From the IMG/VR virus record IMGVR_UViG_3300028844_005280, positions 1 through 44,263 of that record: a DNA stretch of 44,263 nt; one strand, written 5' to 3'. This document shows, piece by piece, positions 8,083 through 16,762 of the stretch. The translations under genes and the position numbers were made by a program. Within the stretch, counting starts at the first letter, position 1. Every line of letters begins with the position of its first letter. The stretch is from a virus. The notes below the pieces were generated by a model. That model did not search any database. It had not been told where the DNA came from and worked only from the letters and a program-made list of their open reading frames with translations.

Positions 8083-8775
8083 TTATGCGCTTGCGATACG
8101 CCGACCAATAAGTTCTTCCATGCCTCGGCCTACATCATACTTACCAGTAAGAGTACCGTCGCCTCCACGAAGAAGCTGACCGAATTGTGCTTCCATTTGT
8201 GTTTGTGGTCCTGTTGCAAACATCTTCTGGCCTCTAGGTGACCTGGCTGAGGCATTAAACGCAAGGCGTTGGATCTCCTCAGGAGTATTCGCTCCCAGGG
8301 CTTCTGCTTGCGCTGAGACTTGATCTACAAATCCAGGGGTTGCAGAGAAACCACCAAAGGCTGCATCACTAAAAGTAGAACCTAATTTACGACGTTCGCC
8401 GGAATCATATTGGAAGCCTACAATATCTCGCGCTGCTTTAGAATCTTTTAAAAGGTCCATCCTGCCAAAAGGACTTAAGTTGTTAAATGCTATATCTACA
8501 GCATCATCTCTTCTTAAACCACCAAGATCACCTTTTGTATAGTCATCTAGGAAAGCAGCAGCTGTCTTTACATCACCAAACAGAGACGGAACAGGTCTAG
8601 GTACATACGATTTAGCCATGCCACCCATGTTTCCTGCACTGCCTCCTCCACTGGAAGAGCCGCCAAAACTTCCAAAAGCAGCGCTACCTAAGCCGCCTGC
8701 TAATGCACCGATTGGTCCGCCTACAGCTCCTCCTATAATCGGTAAAGCCGATTTAACAAAATTACCGAAACTCAT
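8083..8775 (-). CDS. Gly/Ala-rich virion-associated protein (230 aa)
   Basis: MSFGNFVKSALPIIGGAVGGP... The N-terminal ~50 residues are hydrophobic Gly/Ala repeats that could insert in a membrane, followed by a Gly/Ser linker. A folded helical domain (about 70-230) follows. A short hydrophobic head on a soluble domain is typical of internal core or ejection proteins, but no family is recognised. It is one of four consecutive genes of this style. Confidence 0.65.
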   Translation of the reverse strand: MSFGNFVKSALPIIGGAVGGPIGALAGGLGSAAFGSFGGSSSGGGSAGNMGGMAKSYVPRPVPSLFGDVKTAAAFLDDYTKGDLGGLRRDDAVDIAFNNLSPFGRMDLLKDSKAARDIVGFQYDSGERRKLGSTFSDAAFGGFSATPGFVDQVSAQAEALGANTPEEIQRLAFNASARSPRGQKMFATGPQTQMEAQFGQLLRGGDGTLTGKYDVGRGMEELIGRRIASA

Positions 8776-8824
8776 TATTTAATCCGTACCAGCTAATATT
8801 GCCATTCTAAACTATACGTATCTA

Positions 8825-9373
8825 TTAACCAATCATGCCAGCTAATTGTGCGCCCATTGCTGCACCCACGTTTGGATTCTTAGTTGCATAGGTAACATTG
8901 TTCATCATCGCAGGAACTTGCGCCATTAAGTTCAACTGTCTTGCTTTGCGATTAGTATCAAAGGTTTGTTGATCACCTTTGGCAATACGCTGCAAATTAA
9001 AATCAGTAAGTAAATTAGTTTGTGCATTTTGTGCTGCAACTTCAGCCGCCATGTTCTGTGCATTAGCTGCTTGAATGCCTAAGTTACCAGCAAAAGTACC
9101 TAATCCTAAAGCTTGTCCAAATGCATTATCACCTTGACCGCCGCCAAATAAACCGCCCAGCCTACCTGCTAGACCATTAAAGAAACCACCGTTTGAACTA
9201 GTCCCACCAAAGCCACCGCCTGCAGCTGCGCCTAAATTAAAAGCACCAGAAGCCGCATTTGAACCAAACTTTGAAAGCGTTTCACCAGGAGTAAATGCTC
9301 CTGAATAACCACCTAAGTCAAATCCCCCTGGATTAAAACCTAAGTAAGAAGATCCTGACGTAGATGCTGACAC
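8825..9373 (-). CDS. Gly/Ala/Asn-rich virion-associated protein (182 aa)
   Basis: MSASTSGSSYLGFNPGG..., low-complexity Gly/Phe/Ser N-terminal half, then an Ala/Asn/Gln helix (ANAQNMAAEVAAQNAQTNL) and a C-terminal AAMGAQLAGMIG. The composition resembles the 8083 and 9414 products, suggesting related structural roles. No enzyme motif is visible. Confidence 0.63.
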   Translation of the reverse strand: MSASTSGSSYLGFNPGGFDLGGYSGAFTPGETLSKFGSNAASGAFNLGAAAGGGFGGTSSNGGFFNGLAGRLGGLFGGGQGDNAFGQALGLGTFAGNLGIQAANAQNMAAEVAAQNAQTNLLTDFNLQRIAKGDQQTFDTNRKARQLNLMAQVPAMMNNVTYATKNPNVGAAMGAQLAGMIG

Positions 9374-9413
9374 AACTCTCTCTCTGTTTTATTTATTTTA
9401 CAAGCTGCAAGCT

Positions 9414-9932
9414 TCAAGTGAAATATCGTCTAGCGCCTGCTGCTGTATATGGACCTTGTGCATTTTGTGCATTGTAAGTAGTACCAGCCCATGCAGGAGC
9501 AGCCATTGCTTTAGGAAGATCTTTCAAAGCAAAGCCAAGTAAAGCATTTTGTCTGCCCATTTTATTTGCAAATATTGCTTCTTCACGCATCATCTGTTGG
9601 AACTTTCTGATTCTTTCATCATCTTTAGCTGAATCATCTTTACTTAGCATTGCTTGAGCCAATCCTAACTGAAGACGTTGATCAAAAGTAGCGTCACTAG
9701 CTGGACCTAGATTTATTCCATTAAGGCTTAACATGTCTTCACCTGCGTTTGCAGAAGAACTCAAACCTTTACTTGGACCATCTGCTGGTGCTGCTGTCGT
9801 ATAAGATAACGGCTTTCCTAAATCAGTAAAAGCGTTAAGACCTAAAAGAGACTCAAAATCCCCCTCATACTCAGAGGAAAGGGGATTATATTTTCCTGCT
9901 ATAGGATTTAGTGAGGTCGAGAAATAACTCAT
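9414..9932 (-). CDS. Hypothetical virion-associated protein (172 aa)
   Basis: MSYFSTSLNPIAGKYNPLSS..., a polar N-terminus, a charged helix at ~100-125 (DDSAKDDERIRKFQQMMREE), and an Ala-rich C-terminus ending GPYTAAGARRYFT. It sits 2 nt from the next gene, so is co-transcribed with it. Unknown function; virion structural by context. Confidence 0.63.
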   Translation of the reverse strand: MSYFSTSLNPIAGKYNPLSSEYEGDFESLLGLNAFTDLGKPLSYTTAAPADGPSKGLSSSANAGEDMLSLNGINLGPASDATFDQRLQLGLAQAMLSKDDSAKDDERIRKFQQMMREEAIFANKMGRQNALLGFALKDLPKAMAAPAWAGTTYNAQNAQGPYTAAGARRYFT

Positions 9933-9934
9933 GA

Positions 9935-10807
9935 TTAACCAAAACTAATGTTAGGTGCTTGCATCACGCTGCCTGCATAAGGACTGGTAGACAGCATAGT
10001 TCGCATAGTCTCGCCTGTTTGCGCTTGTGCGCCAGTAGCTAATTTACCTGCAGTGGCAACAGTACCAAGCATTGCATAGTTACTAGCTTGGGTATTCATC
10101 AACGCTTGTTGACGAACCATCTCTGCATTCTTCATACGATTTAACAGAGGTTCGTAACGTTTATCATTTTCATATTGTTTGTCTAAAGAATATCCCATCA
10201 AATCTTTATTTGCTGCAACAATAGGTGCTAAACCAGCAGCTCCAAAACGAGCCTGTAAATCTGCCATTAAAATGGCATCTTGTTCCAATTGTTTTCTACT
10301 TGCTGCGCGGCTAGTCTTCCCTGCAGGATCTTTGCCTGTAATACCAGCTTTGACATTTTCAGCTACCTCACCTACTCCTTGTCCTAAAAGACCAGCAATC
10401 AAAGTACCTCCCAATTGCACAGCGGCACCTGCAAGAGGATTTTTTTTGCCTACAGATCTTGCAATACGATCAGTTACCATACCGGTACCTAATCCTGTTG
10501 CTACCTGGGCAGCAGCATCCAGTTGGCGTCCTTCTCCTAATGCTTCCGAAGCACCTGGAACAGTCATTAAGGCTCCACCAAGTAAACCTGCACGACTCAC
10601 TAATTGCCCGCGCATACCCATTGCATCTCCTGCATATGAACTCTGCATGAATGGAGTAATTCTTTGACGCGCTTGTGTTGCTTTAGTGCCCATGTTGGAA
10701 GCCATGTTCTGTACATTTTGTACAAAAGATCTTCCTGTTGGATCCGCTGCTGGATTAATAGCTGGTGGAATATAACCAGGGCTCATTGGGTTATAAGTAA
10801 GCTCCAT
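9935..10807 (-). CDS. Ala/Gly-rich virion protein with membrane-like segments (290 aa)
   Basis: MELTYNPMSPGYIPPAINPA..., then several hydrophobic Ala/Gly/Leu helices (VSRAGLLGGALMTVPGASEA; LAGAAVQLGGTLIAGLLGQG). A charged segment (KQYENDKRYEPLLNRMKNAE) and an Ala/Thr C-terminus follow. Such alternation suggests a membrane-active internal protein, perhaps expelled with the DNA. This is inferred from composition only. Confidence 0.63.
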   Translation of the reverse strand: MELTYNPMSPGYIPPAINPAADPTGRSFVQNVQNMASNMGTKATQARQRITPFMQSSYAGDAMGMRGQLVSRAGLLGGALMTVPGASEALGEGRQLDAAAQVATGLGTGMVTDRIARSVGKKNPLAGAAVQLGGTLIAGLLGQGVGEVAENVKAGITGKDPAGKTSRAASRKQLEQDAILMADLQARFGAAGLAPIVAANKDLMGYSLDKQYENDKRYEPLLNRMKNAEMVRQQALMNTQASNYAMLGTVATAGKLATGAQAQTGETMRTMLSTSPYAGSVMQAPNISFG

Positions 10808-10856
10808 ATTTCACCTAGTTTTTGATTTGTTGTCTGTTAAACAAATTCTATATCAA

Positions 10857-11948
10857 CTAAACCATGGGGCGAGTAACACCATACTCTTCAGTTGTTGGTA
10901 AATCAGATTGTCCAGCAGAAGCAATCATTGTATTAACAAACTTACCAGCTAAAGCTCCTCCCAATGCACCAGCTGCACCTAATGCAGCAACAGTTCGAGC
11001 ACGTGGTCCAAGTGTATCAACCCTGGTACCAGTGCGTCCGGCTGACCCGTCCCTTATTCTAACAGCTCTTTCGCCTTTACGATAAACATTTGTATCTTTA
11101 GGAAAGGGACCAGGGATATCTTGAGATGTGTCAACAGATTTTTTAGTACGTTTTTGTTTCGGTCCAATACCTCCTGGTACCGTTTCCTCTCCTGCATCTA
11201 TTCCAAGAGCACCACGGGTTGCTACTGCCCCTCCAACTAATGCACCAGCTGCTTGTAAGCCAACAGGAAAACCAACAATACGCGCTTCAGGTACGCCCTC
11301 AAGATTTTCCATTGTGCCCTTTACTATTCCAATGCCAAGCGGGCCTTTATCGTTATACAAATAATTCATATAATTTGCATAACGTTCTTTCGTTAAGCTA
11401 GGAATATCTTGTTTTGCTGTGTCATATTTTAAAGGTCGGCCTTGACGGCCTAATACAAAACGATCAACCAACTCAGGAGCTAACTGTCCTGTTTCACGTC
11501 TATCTTCAGATCCTTGCTCAGCGTAAGACTGAGCAAAACCTTTAGGTCTTCCATACTCTGAAAGATTAGTTAAATCAAAAGTACCAACGGATGCTCCTAC
11601 TGGAATACCAATTGCTGCAAGACCAATTGCAGCACGTTGCGTAGGTGAGTATGATTTAATACCTTCTCCAATAATTTTTTCTCCTATCTTTTCAGATATA
11701 GCCATTGGATGGTTATATCGCCAATACATCTGTCGTGTGGAATCTGTACCTAAGTCAGTTAAGACACGAGCGCCCATAGCACCTGCAAGTTGCTTAGGAG
11801 AATTTAAACCAATCTCTTGTCTTTTTAAACCCTTATAAAAATTTCTAGCACTTTTAGTTATAGGTAACACAGTATGACCGTAGTCTTTGTTACTCATTTG
11901 TTGGACTGCAGTTGTCCAACCTGTTTTGTAATCACTACGTAAACTCAT
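10857..11948 (-). CDS. Large hypothetical virion protein (363 aa)
   Basis: Begins MSLRSDYKTGWTTAVQQMSN. A basic, helical N-terminal region is followed by a hydrophobic Ala/Gly segment (AAIGLAAIGIPVGASVG), a central soluble domain, a second such segment (GLQAAGALVGGAVATRGALG), a basic linker (PKQKRTKKSVD) and a third (RTVAALGAAGALGGALAGKF). Start and stop share a base with the next gene at 11948. Probably an internal, membrane-interacting virion component; no family assigned. Confidence 0.64.
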   Translation of the reverse strand: MSLRSDYKTGWTTAVQQMSNKDYGHTVLPITKSARNFYKGLKRQEIGLNSPKQLAGAMGARVLTDLGTDSTRQMYWRYNHPMAISEKIGEKIIGEGIKSYSPTQRAAIGLAAIGIPVGASVGTFDLTNLSEYGRPKGFAQSYAEQGSEDRRETGQLAPELVDRFVLGRQGRPLKYDTAKQDIPSLTKERYANYMNYLYNDKGPLGIGIVKGTMENLEGVPEARIVGFPVGLQAAGALVGGAVATRGALGIDAGEETVPGGIGPKQKRTKKSVDTSQDIPGPFPKDTNVYRKGERAVRIRDGSAGRTGTRVDTLGPRARTVAALGAAGALGGALAGKFVNTMIASAGQSDLPTTEEYGVTRPMV

Positions 11949-12538
11949 TAACCTAACCCCAGGATCTGTGCCATGGCTCGTTCATCCATTGTGACTTTCG
12001 GGCCTTGATCGTTTTGTACTTGTTCCAACAACGTACCTCTAGAAGGCAGCCCTATGTTCTGCAATAAAGTATCAGGCATATAAGCACCGGATAGCTGGTT
12101 AGGTGCATTATTAACTATTGCACGTTGCAATGTTTGTTGGTCAATTTGTTTTGTTTGTGCACCTTGAACACCTTGCTCTGCTGACAGTAACATACTGACA
12201 GGAACTGTGGAAGCAACAGAAGCCGCAAGGTTAGCCGGTATTTCTAACTTAGAACGAACAGGTGTGGTTACACTCTTGCCATCTCTCGTGATTGTTTGCG
12301 TGCCTAGTTCACGAAGCCCAAGTTTCTTTCTAATACCGCTATTATTTAGTTTACGCACAGCACCAAGAGAAGCCCCAGATGCTAAAGCATCAGCACCACC
12401 ATACAAAAGTGCTTCTGCTGGATTAGCACCAGTAAGCAAAGATAAACCTGTATTTATACCACCACTCATTAGTGCTTCACCAACAAGAGGCTTCTTTAAA
12501 AGATTTAATAATGCACCTGCTATTTTTGCCTTCGCCAT
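11948..12538 (-). CDS. Hydrophobic virion-associated protein (196 aa)
   Basis: MAKAKIAGALLNLLKKPLVG..., an N-terminal amphipathic/hydrophobic stretch with Gly-Ala-Leu repeats, a basic patch (VRKLNNSGIRKKLGLRELG) and a polar Gln-rich C-terminus. It is coupled to the 10857 gene by a one-base stop-start overlap, suggesting the two products are made together. Unknown function. Confidence 0.63.
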   Translation of the reverse strand: MAKAKIAGALLNLLKKPLVGEALMSGGINTGLSLLTGANPAEALLYGGADALASGASLGAVRKLNNSGIRKKLGLRELGTQTITRDGKSVTTPVRSKLEIPANLAASVASTVPVSMLLSAEQGVQGAQTKQIDQQTLQRAIVNNAPNQLSGAYMPDTLLQNIGLPSRGTLLEQVQNDQGPKVTMDERAMAQILGLG

Positions 12539-12562
12539 AATGCTATTCCTTATCTACTAAGT

Positions 12563-13132
12563 CTAAACCGTTTTATCTTCACTACTTTCATCTTCCTCTC
12601 CTATTGGATCGGGGTCCCTTAACAAACGCGCAACAGAGTACTTCTCTTCATATTCATTCTCTGCTCGGTTTTCCGCAGCAGCCATGATGTAACCCTTCGG
12701 ATCTGGATTCTTAATTCTGGGGAAAGGATTTGATATCTTATCTCCTGGTTTAATTGTTGGACTTACTTTATACAATTCTGCCCACATAGGATTAAATTCT
12801 GATGTTTCAGTAAAACGATTACGGGTGTTTGGCCCACCGTTTTCAAAACTATATAGCTCACCACGGTTTGTATCAAAACGACCAAGGCCAGCAAACAATT
12901 CAAAATTTTGAGGATCATCAGAAACAAAATTAAGTCCAGGGTTCTGGACTTGTTTCTTTGCTAATAATTTATTACGTAAATCACTTTCATCAAAACGATT
13001 AATATCAAAAGGAGGTTGATTAGGTTTTGCTTTAAAAGAACTCGCATAGTCAATCTTGGAATTCTTTTTAAAAACACTATCAACTTTTTTGATAGCATTG
13101 TCGGCTGTATTTAAACGAGGATCCCTTGGCAT
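12563..13132 (-). CDS. Polar hypothetical protein (189 aa)
   Basis: MPRDPRLNTADNAIKKVDSV..., charged and Asn/Pro/Phe-rich with aromatic motifs (NFELFAGLGRFDTNRGELYS) and an acidic tail (GEEDESSEDKTV). It differs from its hydrophobic neighbours. Its stop and start are tightly packed with 13132-13350. No family recognised; virion context. Confidence 0.62.
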   Translation of the reverse strand: MPRDPRLNTADNAIKKVDSVFKKNSKIDYASSFKAKPNQPPFDINRFDESDLRNKLLAKKQVQNPGLNFVSDDPQNFELFAGLGRFDTNRGELYSFENGGPNTRNRFTETSEFNPMWAELYKVSPTIKPGDKISNPFPRIKNPDPKGYIMAAAENRAENEYEEKYSVARLLRDPDPIGEEDESSEDKTV

Positions 13133-13350
13133 TATTTTTTAGACTTTTTATTATTGTTTAATTTTACAAGCGTTTCTCGTAACTTTGCTTGCTTCTTTGT
13201 TTTTTCATCGTAATCATCGGGATTTTTTTCCACGTTAGCTTGAAGCTGTGCAGACGTAATCCCCTTGCGTTTTGCTTTGGCGGTAAAGGTACCTTCATTT
13301 TTAGTGGCTTTTTGAATCCACTTTTTATCTTTCTTTTCTTTTGTCATCAT
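13132..13350 (-). CDS. Small very basic protein, KWIQKA..GTFTAKAK type (72 aa)
   Basis: MMTKEKKDKKWIQKATKNEG, then TFTAKAKRKGITSAQLQANV and a Lys-rich tail. The 'KkWIqkA.k..GtFtakAkr.G.t.aqf...V..nP..yd..t.kqa.l..tl' pattern is one I know from small proteins of many phages, with no assigned role. Being highly basic it probably binds DNA or packages with it. It overlaps both neighbours by one base. Confidence 0.72.
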   Translation of the reverse strand: MMTKEKKDKKWIQKATKNEGTFTAKAKRKGITSAQLQANVEKNPDDYDEKTKKQAKLRETLVKLNNNKKSKK

Positions 13351-15665
13351 TAAACTCCAAATCCCAGAGAGCGAAGTACCATTTGAGGATCACGTCCTTC
13401 AATGTTAGCTCGTCTCACTGCTTCAGAAGCTTCCATACTACGTTTAGAAGTTTCACGGCGGTCAAGTTCAGCCATAGCAGCTTTTACAGTTGCTGCTTTT
13501 GGATTTTTCTCTTTAGAAGCAAATGATTGCAATTCTTGTGTAGATAGATCAGTTAAACCAGCACGTTTTTTAGGTGTATAAGGAAGATCAGTTGGTTTAC
13601 GTTGTGCAGTCAAAGTATATTTACCTTGCTCTGCTCCATATTTAGTTATGGGTCCAGCAGCAAAAGAACGTTCTTCACCATAAATACCTACACCCCCTGG
13701 ATCTCTATCTGGTACAAATAACTTTTTAGTAGGTTGGCCTTCCCCTTGAAATAAATTAATTACACGTTGATTTTTAGGAGCAAATTCAAGAGTCATCATT
13801 CCGGTAATAGGATCTTTTACAAATCGTTTGGGTTGAGAAGAAGGTACGTCCATCTCTAATTCACTTAATTCTTCACCAAAAGAATATGTATTAGTACCCC
13901 CTGGATCACGAAATACTTGATCATCTTCAATAGGACGATTTTTAGAATCAAATCGTTGCCTGAATTGATCAGGTTGATTTTGAATTCTAGAACGTCCACG
14001 GATAGAAGAACCAGAAGCTGCTTGTGTAAGGTTTGAGAAAGGATCTTCACCAACATTTACAACTGAAAGTGAAAAAAATGATGGACTTTCAGAAGTCTCT
14101 ACGCCCTGTATTGTTTGACGCATCGGACCTGCAGGTAAAGTTACATTATTAAGACTTTTTCCAGTGGTAGATAATTCACCGGTCTTACTGAGTTCTTTTG
14201 TTTTAAATTGTTTTGCTAATGCACGTTCAAATTTTGTAGTCCCTGGCTTAAAACCTTTTGCTTCAAGTTCTTGACGTAAAGAAACCATTTGATTACGTGC
14301 AGCATCCAATGTTTCTTGTGCAGTTAATGGACCTTGTACTTCAAGTACTTGACCTACTTGATTAGCTTGTGCAGCTTCTTGTGTTGGATAGTTAAAAGGA
14401 TCATTAGAAACAGGTGAATCTAAAATAGCTTCTTTATTATCAACAACAGCTTCGCTGACTGCTGCCATGTTCACATCTTCGTTCCGCTGAAGATTACGCA
14501 AGAACCTCCCATCTGATTGGTCATCTGCTGTATTAACCGTCTCCATTGAATTAACGGCAACTAGTGGTTCTCTACTTTCTTGTACTTGAACCAAAGTTTC
14601 AGGTTGTTGGCTAGGTGCTACTTTTCTAATCTCATTAAATCTATTTAATTCTTCATTGATCTCATTTAATACTACAGGATCATTTTTAAATGTGGCATTT
14701 GACCAGTTTCGGAAATCGTTTACAGTATCAGCGGTAATAGTACCTTGCTCTGCTTTGTTTTTAATTTGCATAAGAGCTGCTGGCAGTGTTTCATACATTC
14801 CTTCATCTACTTCTGCTTCAAGCACATCCGACATATAGTTACCTATCCTTTGAAGATCTTTTTGACGATTAGCTTCGATCCTTGCTAACTTTTCAGGATT
14901 TGGGCTGGATACATTTTCTTTCATATCTGCCAAGAAGCTTTGAGCTGCAGGTTGTTCTGCTGTATTAACCGTCTCCATTGCGTTGACAGCAACTAGTGGT
15001 TCTCTACTTTTTTGTACTTGAACCAAAGTTTCAGGCGTGACTTTAGTGTATGCACCACGTACTTTAACCGGGGCTGCAGGTTGTTCTTTTAGCTCAGACA
15101 GAATGCCACGGGCCATTGCTTGTGTTGCTTGGTCATCTTGCTTTGCCAGTGCTCGTGTCTGAGGTGAAGATTCAGTAGCTGTCATCTGACCAGCTTCTTT
15201 ATTTACTTCTGGAAGCAGTGACTTCATTAACTTATCAACTGCTGAACCTTCTTCATAAGCAGCAGTTTTAATCTTAGGACTGCTTTCAAGTTCTGCATAG
15301 GAAGCAGCAGTAGAGCCGCCACGTCTAATAAGTTTTCCAGTAGCTTTATCCACCATGAGCATATCATCATCAGCACCACCACTAGGGAACTGGTACTCAA
15401 CATCTTTACCTACACCTGGATCAGGGTATTTTTTATTTGCAGCACCATAAACCTCAGCTGCTGTTGGGTTATCTCTAGTAATAGCTCCGCCTTGTCCACC
15501 ACGTGGTCCACCTGTTGCTTGCGCCTTTGCTCGACGAGCATTAATGTTTTTAAACAAAGCTCTACCACCGAATCCGGCTAAAGCTCCAGCACCTAAAGCT
15601 CCTACTGCTATACCAAGATTATTATTCTCTTCTCGCTGAGGAGGCTGGCCGTAATAGGAATTCAT
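13350..15665 (-). CDS. Large repeat-containing virion protein (771 aa)
   Basis: Longest virion gene here and first in the operon. The N-terminus (MNSYYGQPPQREENNNLGIA) leads into a hydrophobic Gly/Ala segment (VGALGAGALAGFGG) then a basic patch. The body is polar, Gln/Glu/Thr-rich and probably extended. A repeat ETLVQVQ.SREPLVAVN.ME followed by TVNTA occurs twice (about residues 210-235 and 350-380), and an RDPGG..(T/I)Y motif also occurs twice. The C-terminal ~70 residues (DLSTQELQSFASKEKNPKAA...) look compact. Suggested role: internal or tail-tube-associated protein. No catalytic motif seen. Confidence 0.68.
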   Translation of the reverse strand: MNSYYGQPPQREENNNLGIAVGALGAGALAGFGGRALFKNINARRAKAQATGGPRGGQGGAITRDNPTAAEVYGAANKKYPDPGVGKDVEYQFPSGGADDDMLMVDKATGKLIRRGGSTAASYAELESSPKIKTAAYEEGSAVDKLMKSLLPEVNKEAGQMTATESSPQTRALAKQDDQATQAMARGILSELKEQPAAPVKVRGAYTKVTPETLVQVQKSREPLVAVNAMETVNTAEQPAAQSFLADMKENVSSPNPEKLARIEANRQKDLQRIGNYMSDVLEAEVDEGMYETLPAALMQIKNKAEQGTITADTVNDFRNWSNATFKNDPVVLNEINEELNRFNEIRKVAPSQQPETLVQVQESREPLVAVNSMETVNTADDQSDGRFLRNLQRNEDVNMAAVSEAVVDNKEAILDSPVSNDPFNYPTQEAAQANQVGQVLEVQGPLTAQETLDAARNQMVSLRQELEAKGFKPGTTKFERALAKQFKTKELSKTGELSTTGKSLNNVTLPAGPMRQTIQGVETSESPSFFSLSVVNVGEDPFSNLTQAASGSSIRGRSRIQNQPDQFRQRFDSKNRPIEDDQVFRDPGGTNTYSFGEELSELEMDVPSSQPKRFVKDPITGMMTLEFAPKNQRVINLFQGEGQPTKKLFVPDRDPGGVGIYGEERSFAAGPITKYGAEQGKYTLTAQRKPTDLPYTPKKRAGLTDLSTQELQSFASKEKNPKAATVKAAMAELDRRETSKRSMEASEAVRRANIEGRDPQMVLRSLGFGV

Positions 15666-15762
15666 TTGCAGGTATAAGGATATTTTCTTTAATATATTTA
15701 TTTTAACGGTTAAAACTTATGTCATATAGACTGTAATCTATTAGATGGCAAAATAAATAGTC
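15666..15762. promoter_or_regulatory. Divergent intergenic region with operator-like palindrome
   Basis: AT-rich 97-bp gap between the divergent 15665 and 15763 starts. It must hold the promoter of the long minus-strand virion operon. Bases 15701-15715 are a perfect palindrome with one central base, TTTTAACGGTTAAAA. A second small inverted repeat, ATAGA-6 nt-TCTAT, lies at 15726-15741 and contains TGTAAT, a possible -10 box for the plus-strand gene. The exact promoters are not determined. Confidence 0.5.
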
Positions 15763-15999
15763 ATGAAACACTTTCCGGGCGCTTTAAACGCTGACGGTGA
15801 ACTTGCAAGGGCAATTGCACTTGAAACCATTGCCTCGAAGGCAATGGATATACAGGATGCAGGTGGTGATGACCTAACAGTCAACACTTTCATCCAGGGA
15901 GCCGAGCGTGAGCTAGCCCGTAAGTTACCTGACACCCAAAAAATGGGTGAAGCAGCAATGGCATCTAAAAAATACCAAATATTAGCCGCCGGGCAGTAA
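15763..15999 (+). CDS. Small acidic/helical protein (78 aa)
   Basis: MKHFPGALNADGELARAIAL..., about three helices, no Cys, no motif recognised. It is the only gene of the plus strand before the terminator at 16034, so is probably a separate short transcript made from the divergent promoter. Function unknown. Confidence 0.68.
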   Translation: MKHFPGALNADGELARAIALETIASKAMDIQDAGGDDLTVNTFIQGAERELARKLPDTQKMGEAAMASKKYQILAAGQ

Positions 16000-16033
16000 A
16001 GAGAACGGGGGCTTTGGGTTAAATATTTGGGGT

Positions 16034-16059
16034 AACTGCCGAGTTTCGGCGGTTTTTTT
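16034..16059 (+). terminator. Rho-independent terminator
   Basis: Stem AACTGCCGA / TCGGCGGTT (9 bp, one G-T pair) with loop GTT, followed by a run of seven T from 16053. It ends the 15763-15999 transcript and insulates it from the downstream early region. Confidence 0.85.
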
Positions 16060-16476
16060 GCTATAAAATTTTATATTTAAGTAGAAATTACTAATAAATA
16101 CCTTTTGCTTGGAAAATTGGGGTACAAATAGAGTATCTCTTGCTTTTCCAGGCTTTTTTCCTGTGCTAAGCCTCACTTTTCACCCGAAAAGGGATTAGAT
16201 TTTCCTGACGTGTCTCACACAGTGTCTCCGACTGGGAACCTGGGTAGAAAAAAAAGAAAGGGCGGGATTGTATGGGTGGGAAAGAGATGAGAGTGTAGAA
16301 ATTGTAGGGAAGTAAGGTTGGAATTAAGTTTAGTTTAACGTGAAAGTAACGTGGAAGTTAGAAGTAACTGAACATGTTACTAATTGTGTCTAAACTTAGG
16401 CCATTAACCCCGACTTCCCGCGCATTTTAGGAGAGAAACCCGGCGCGGTTTCGTTCAGAAAGTATTTAAGTTTAAG
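16060..16476. other. Long non-coding region with purine-rich strand and nested inverted repeats
   Basis: No convincing gene in this stretch. The plus strand between about 16246 and 16345 is strongly purine-rich. An inverted repeat TAAGTTTAG (16325-16333) / CTAAACTTA (16390-16398) encloses a smaller one, AGTAAC (16363-16368) / GTTACT (16376-16381). Another pair, CCGCGC / GCGCGG, lies at about 16418-16449. Location between the late and early modules makes a replication origin, a leader RNA or an early promoter array possible. None is proven. Confidence 0.4.
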
Positions 16477-16495
16477 TGGAATGATAATCATTCTC
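16477..16495. promoter_or_regulatory. Fur-box-like palindrome upstream of early genes
   Basis: Bases 16479-16493 are the palindrome GAATGATAATCATTC. Aligned with the classical 19-bp Fur consensus GATAATGATAATCATTATC, the site matches 15 of 19 positions. It contains GATAAT (16483-16488), which could be a -10 hexamer, so a bound repressor would block it. It lies 75 bp before the first early gene. Whether the host regulator binds is an inference. Confidence 0.5.
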
Positions 16496-16520
16496 ATTTG
16501 AAACAAGTTAGTTGATCGTC

Positions 16521-16543
16521 AAGCTGGACGTTAAACGTAGCTT
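16521..16543 (+). other. Leader hairpin with GACGTTAAAC loop
   Basis: Stem AAGCT / AGCTT (5 bp) with loop GGACGTTAAACGT, in the leader of the first early gene. A hairpin with a different stem but the same GACGTTAAAC word occurs at 20115-20135, suggesting a small repeated RNA motif. Confidence 0.4.
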
Positions 16544-16570
16544 TCAATGTAAACCACAGCGTTAATTCCA

Positions 16571-16762
16571 ATGCAAACTCAAACAATTGCTTTCACAACT
16601 GAGAAGTTTTACTTCGAGTTTAAGATTGTAAGTGACTTAGATGTTGCTTACATAACCAAGAGAGCATTCAAAGGAACCAAGTTCAACGACCAGAGCACAA
16701 AGGTTACAGTCCAACAGGCTCGTGACTACTACGCAAAGGTCAAGACTGAGTCCGTAAGTTGA
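16571..16762 (+). CDS. Early small protein (63 aa)
   Basis: MQTQTIAFTTEKFYFEFKIV..., alternating hydrophobic/polar N-terminal strands and a helix (VTVQQARDYYAKVKTESVS). First gene of the early cluster, downstream of the Fur-like site. Its TGA stop lies inside the first tRNA-minihelix-like element (16757). No ribosome-binding site is obvious. Function unknown. Confidence 0.7.
   Translation: MQTQTIAFTTEKFYFEFKIVSDLDVAYITKRAFKGTKFNDQSTKVTVQQARDYYAKVKTESVS

Noticed and set aside
10179-10667. 162-codon plus-strand frame rich in Ala/Pro/Ser
   Set aside because: Lies opposite a good minus-strand virion gene and shows the composition of an antisense shadow.
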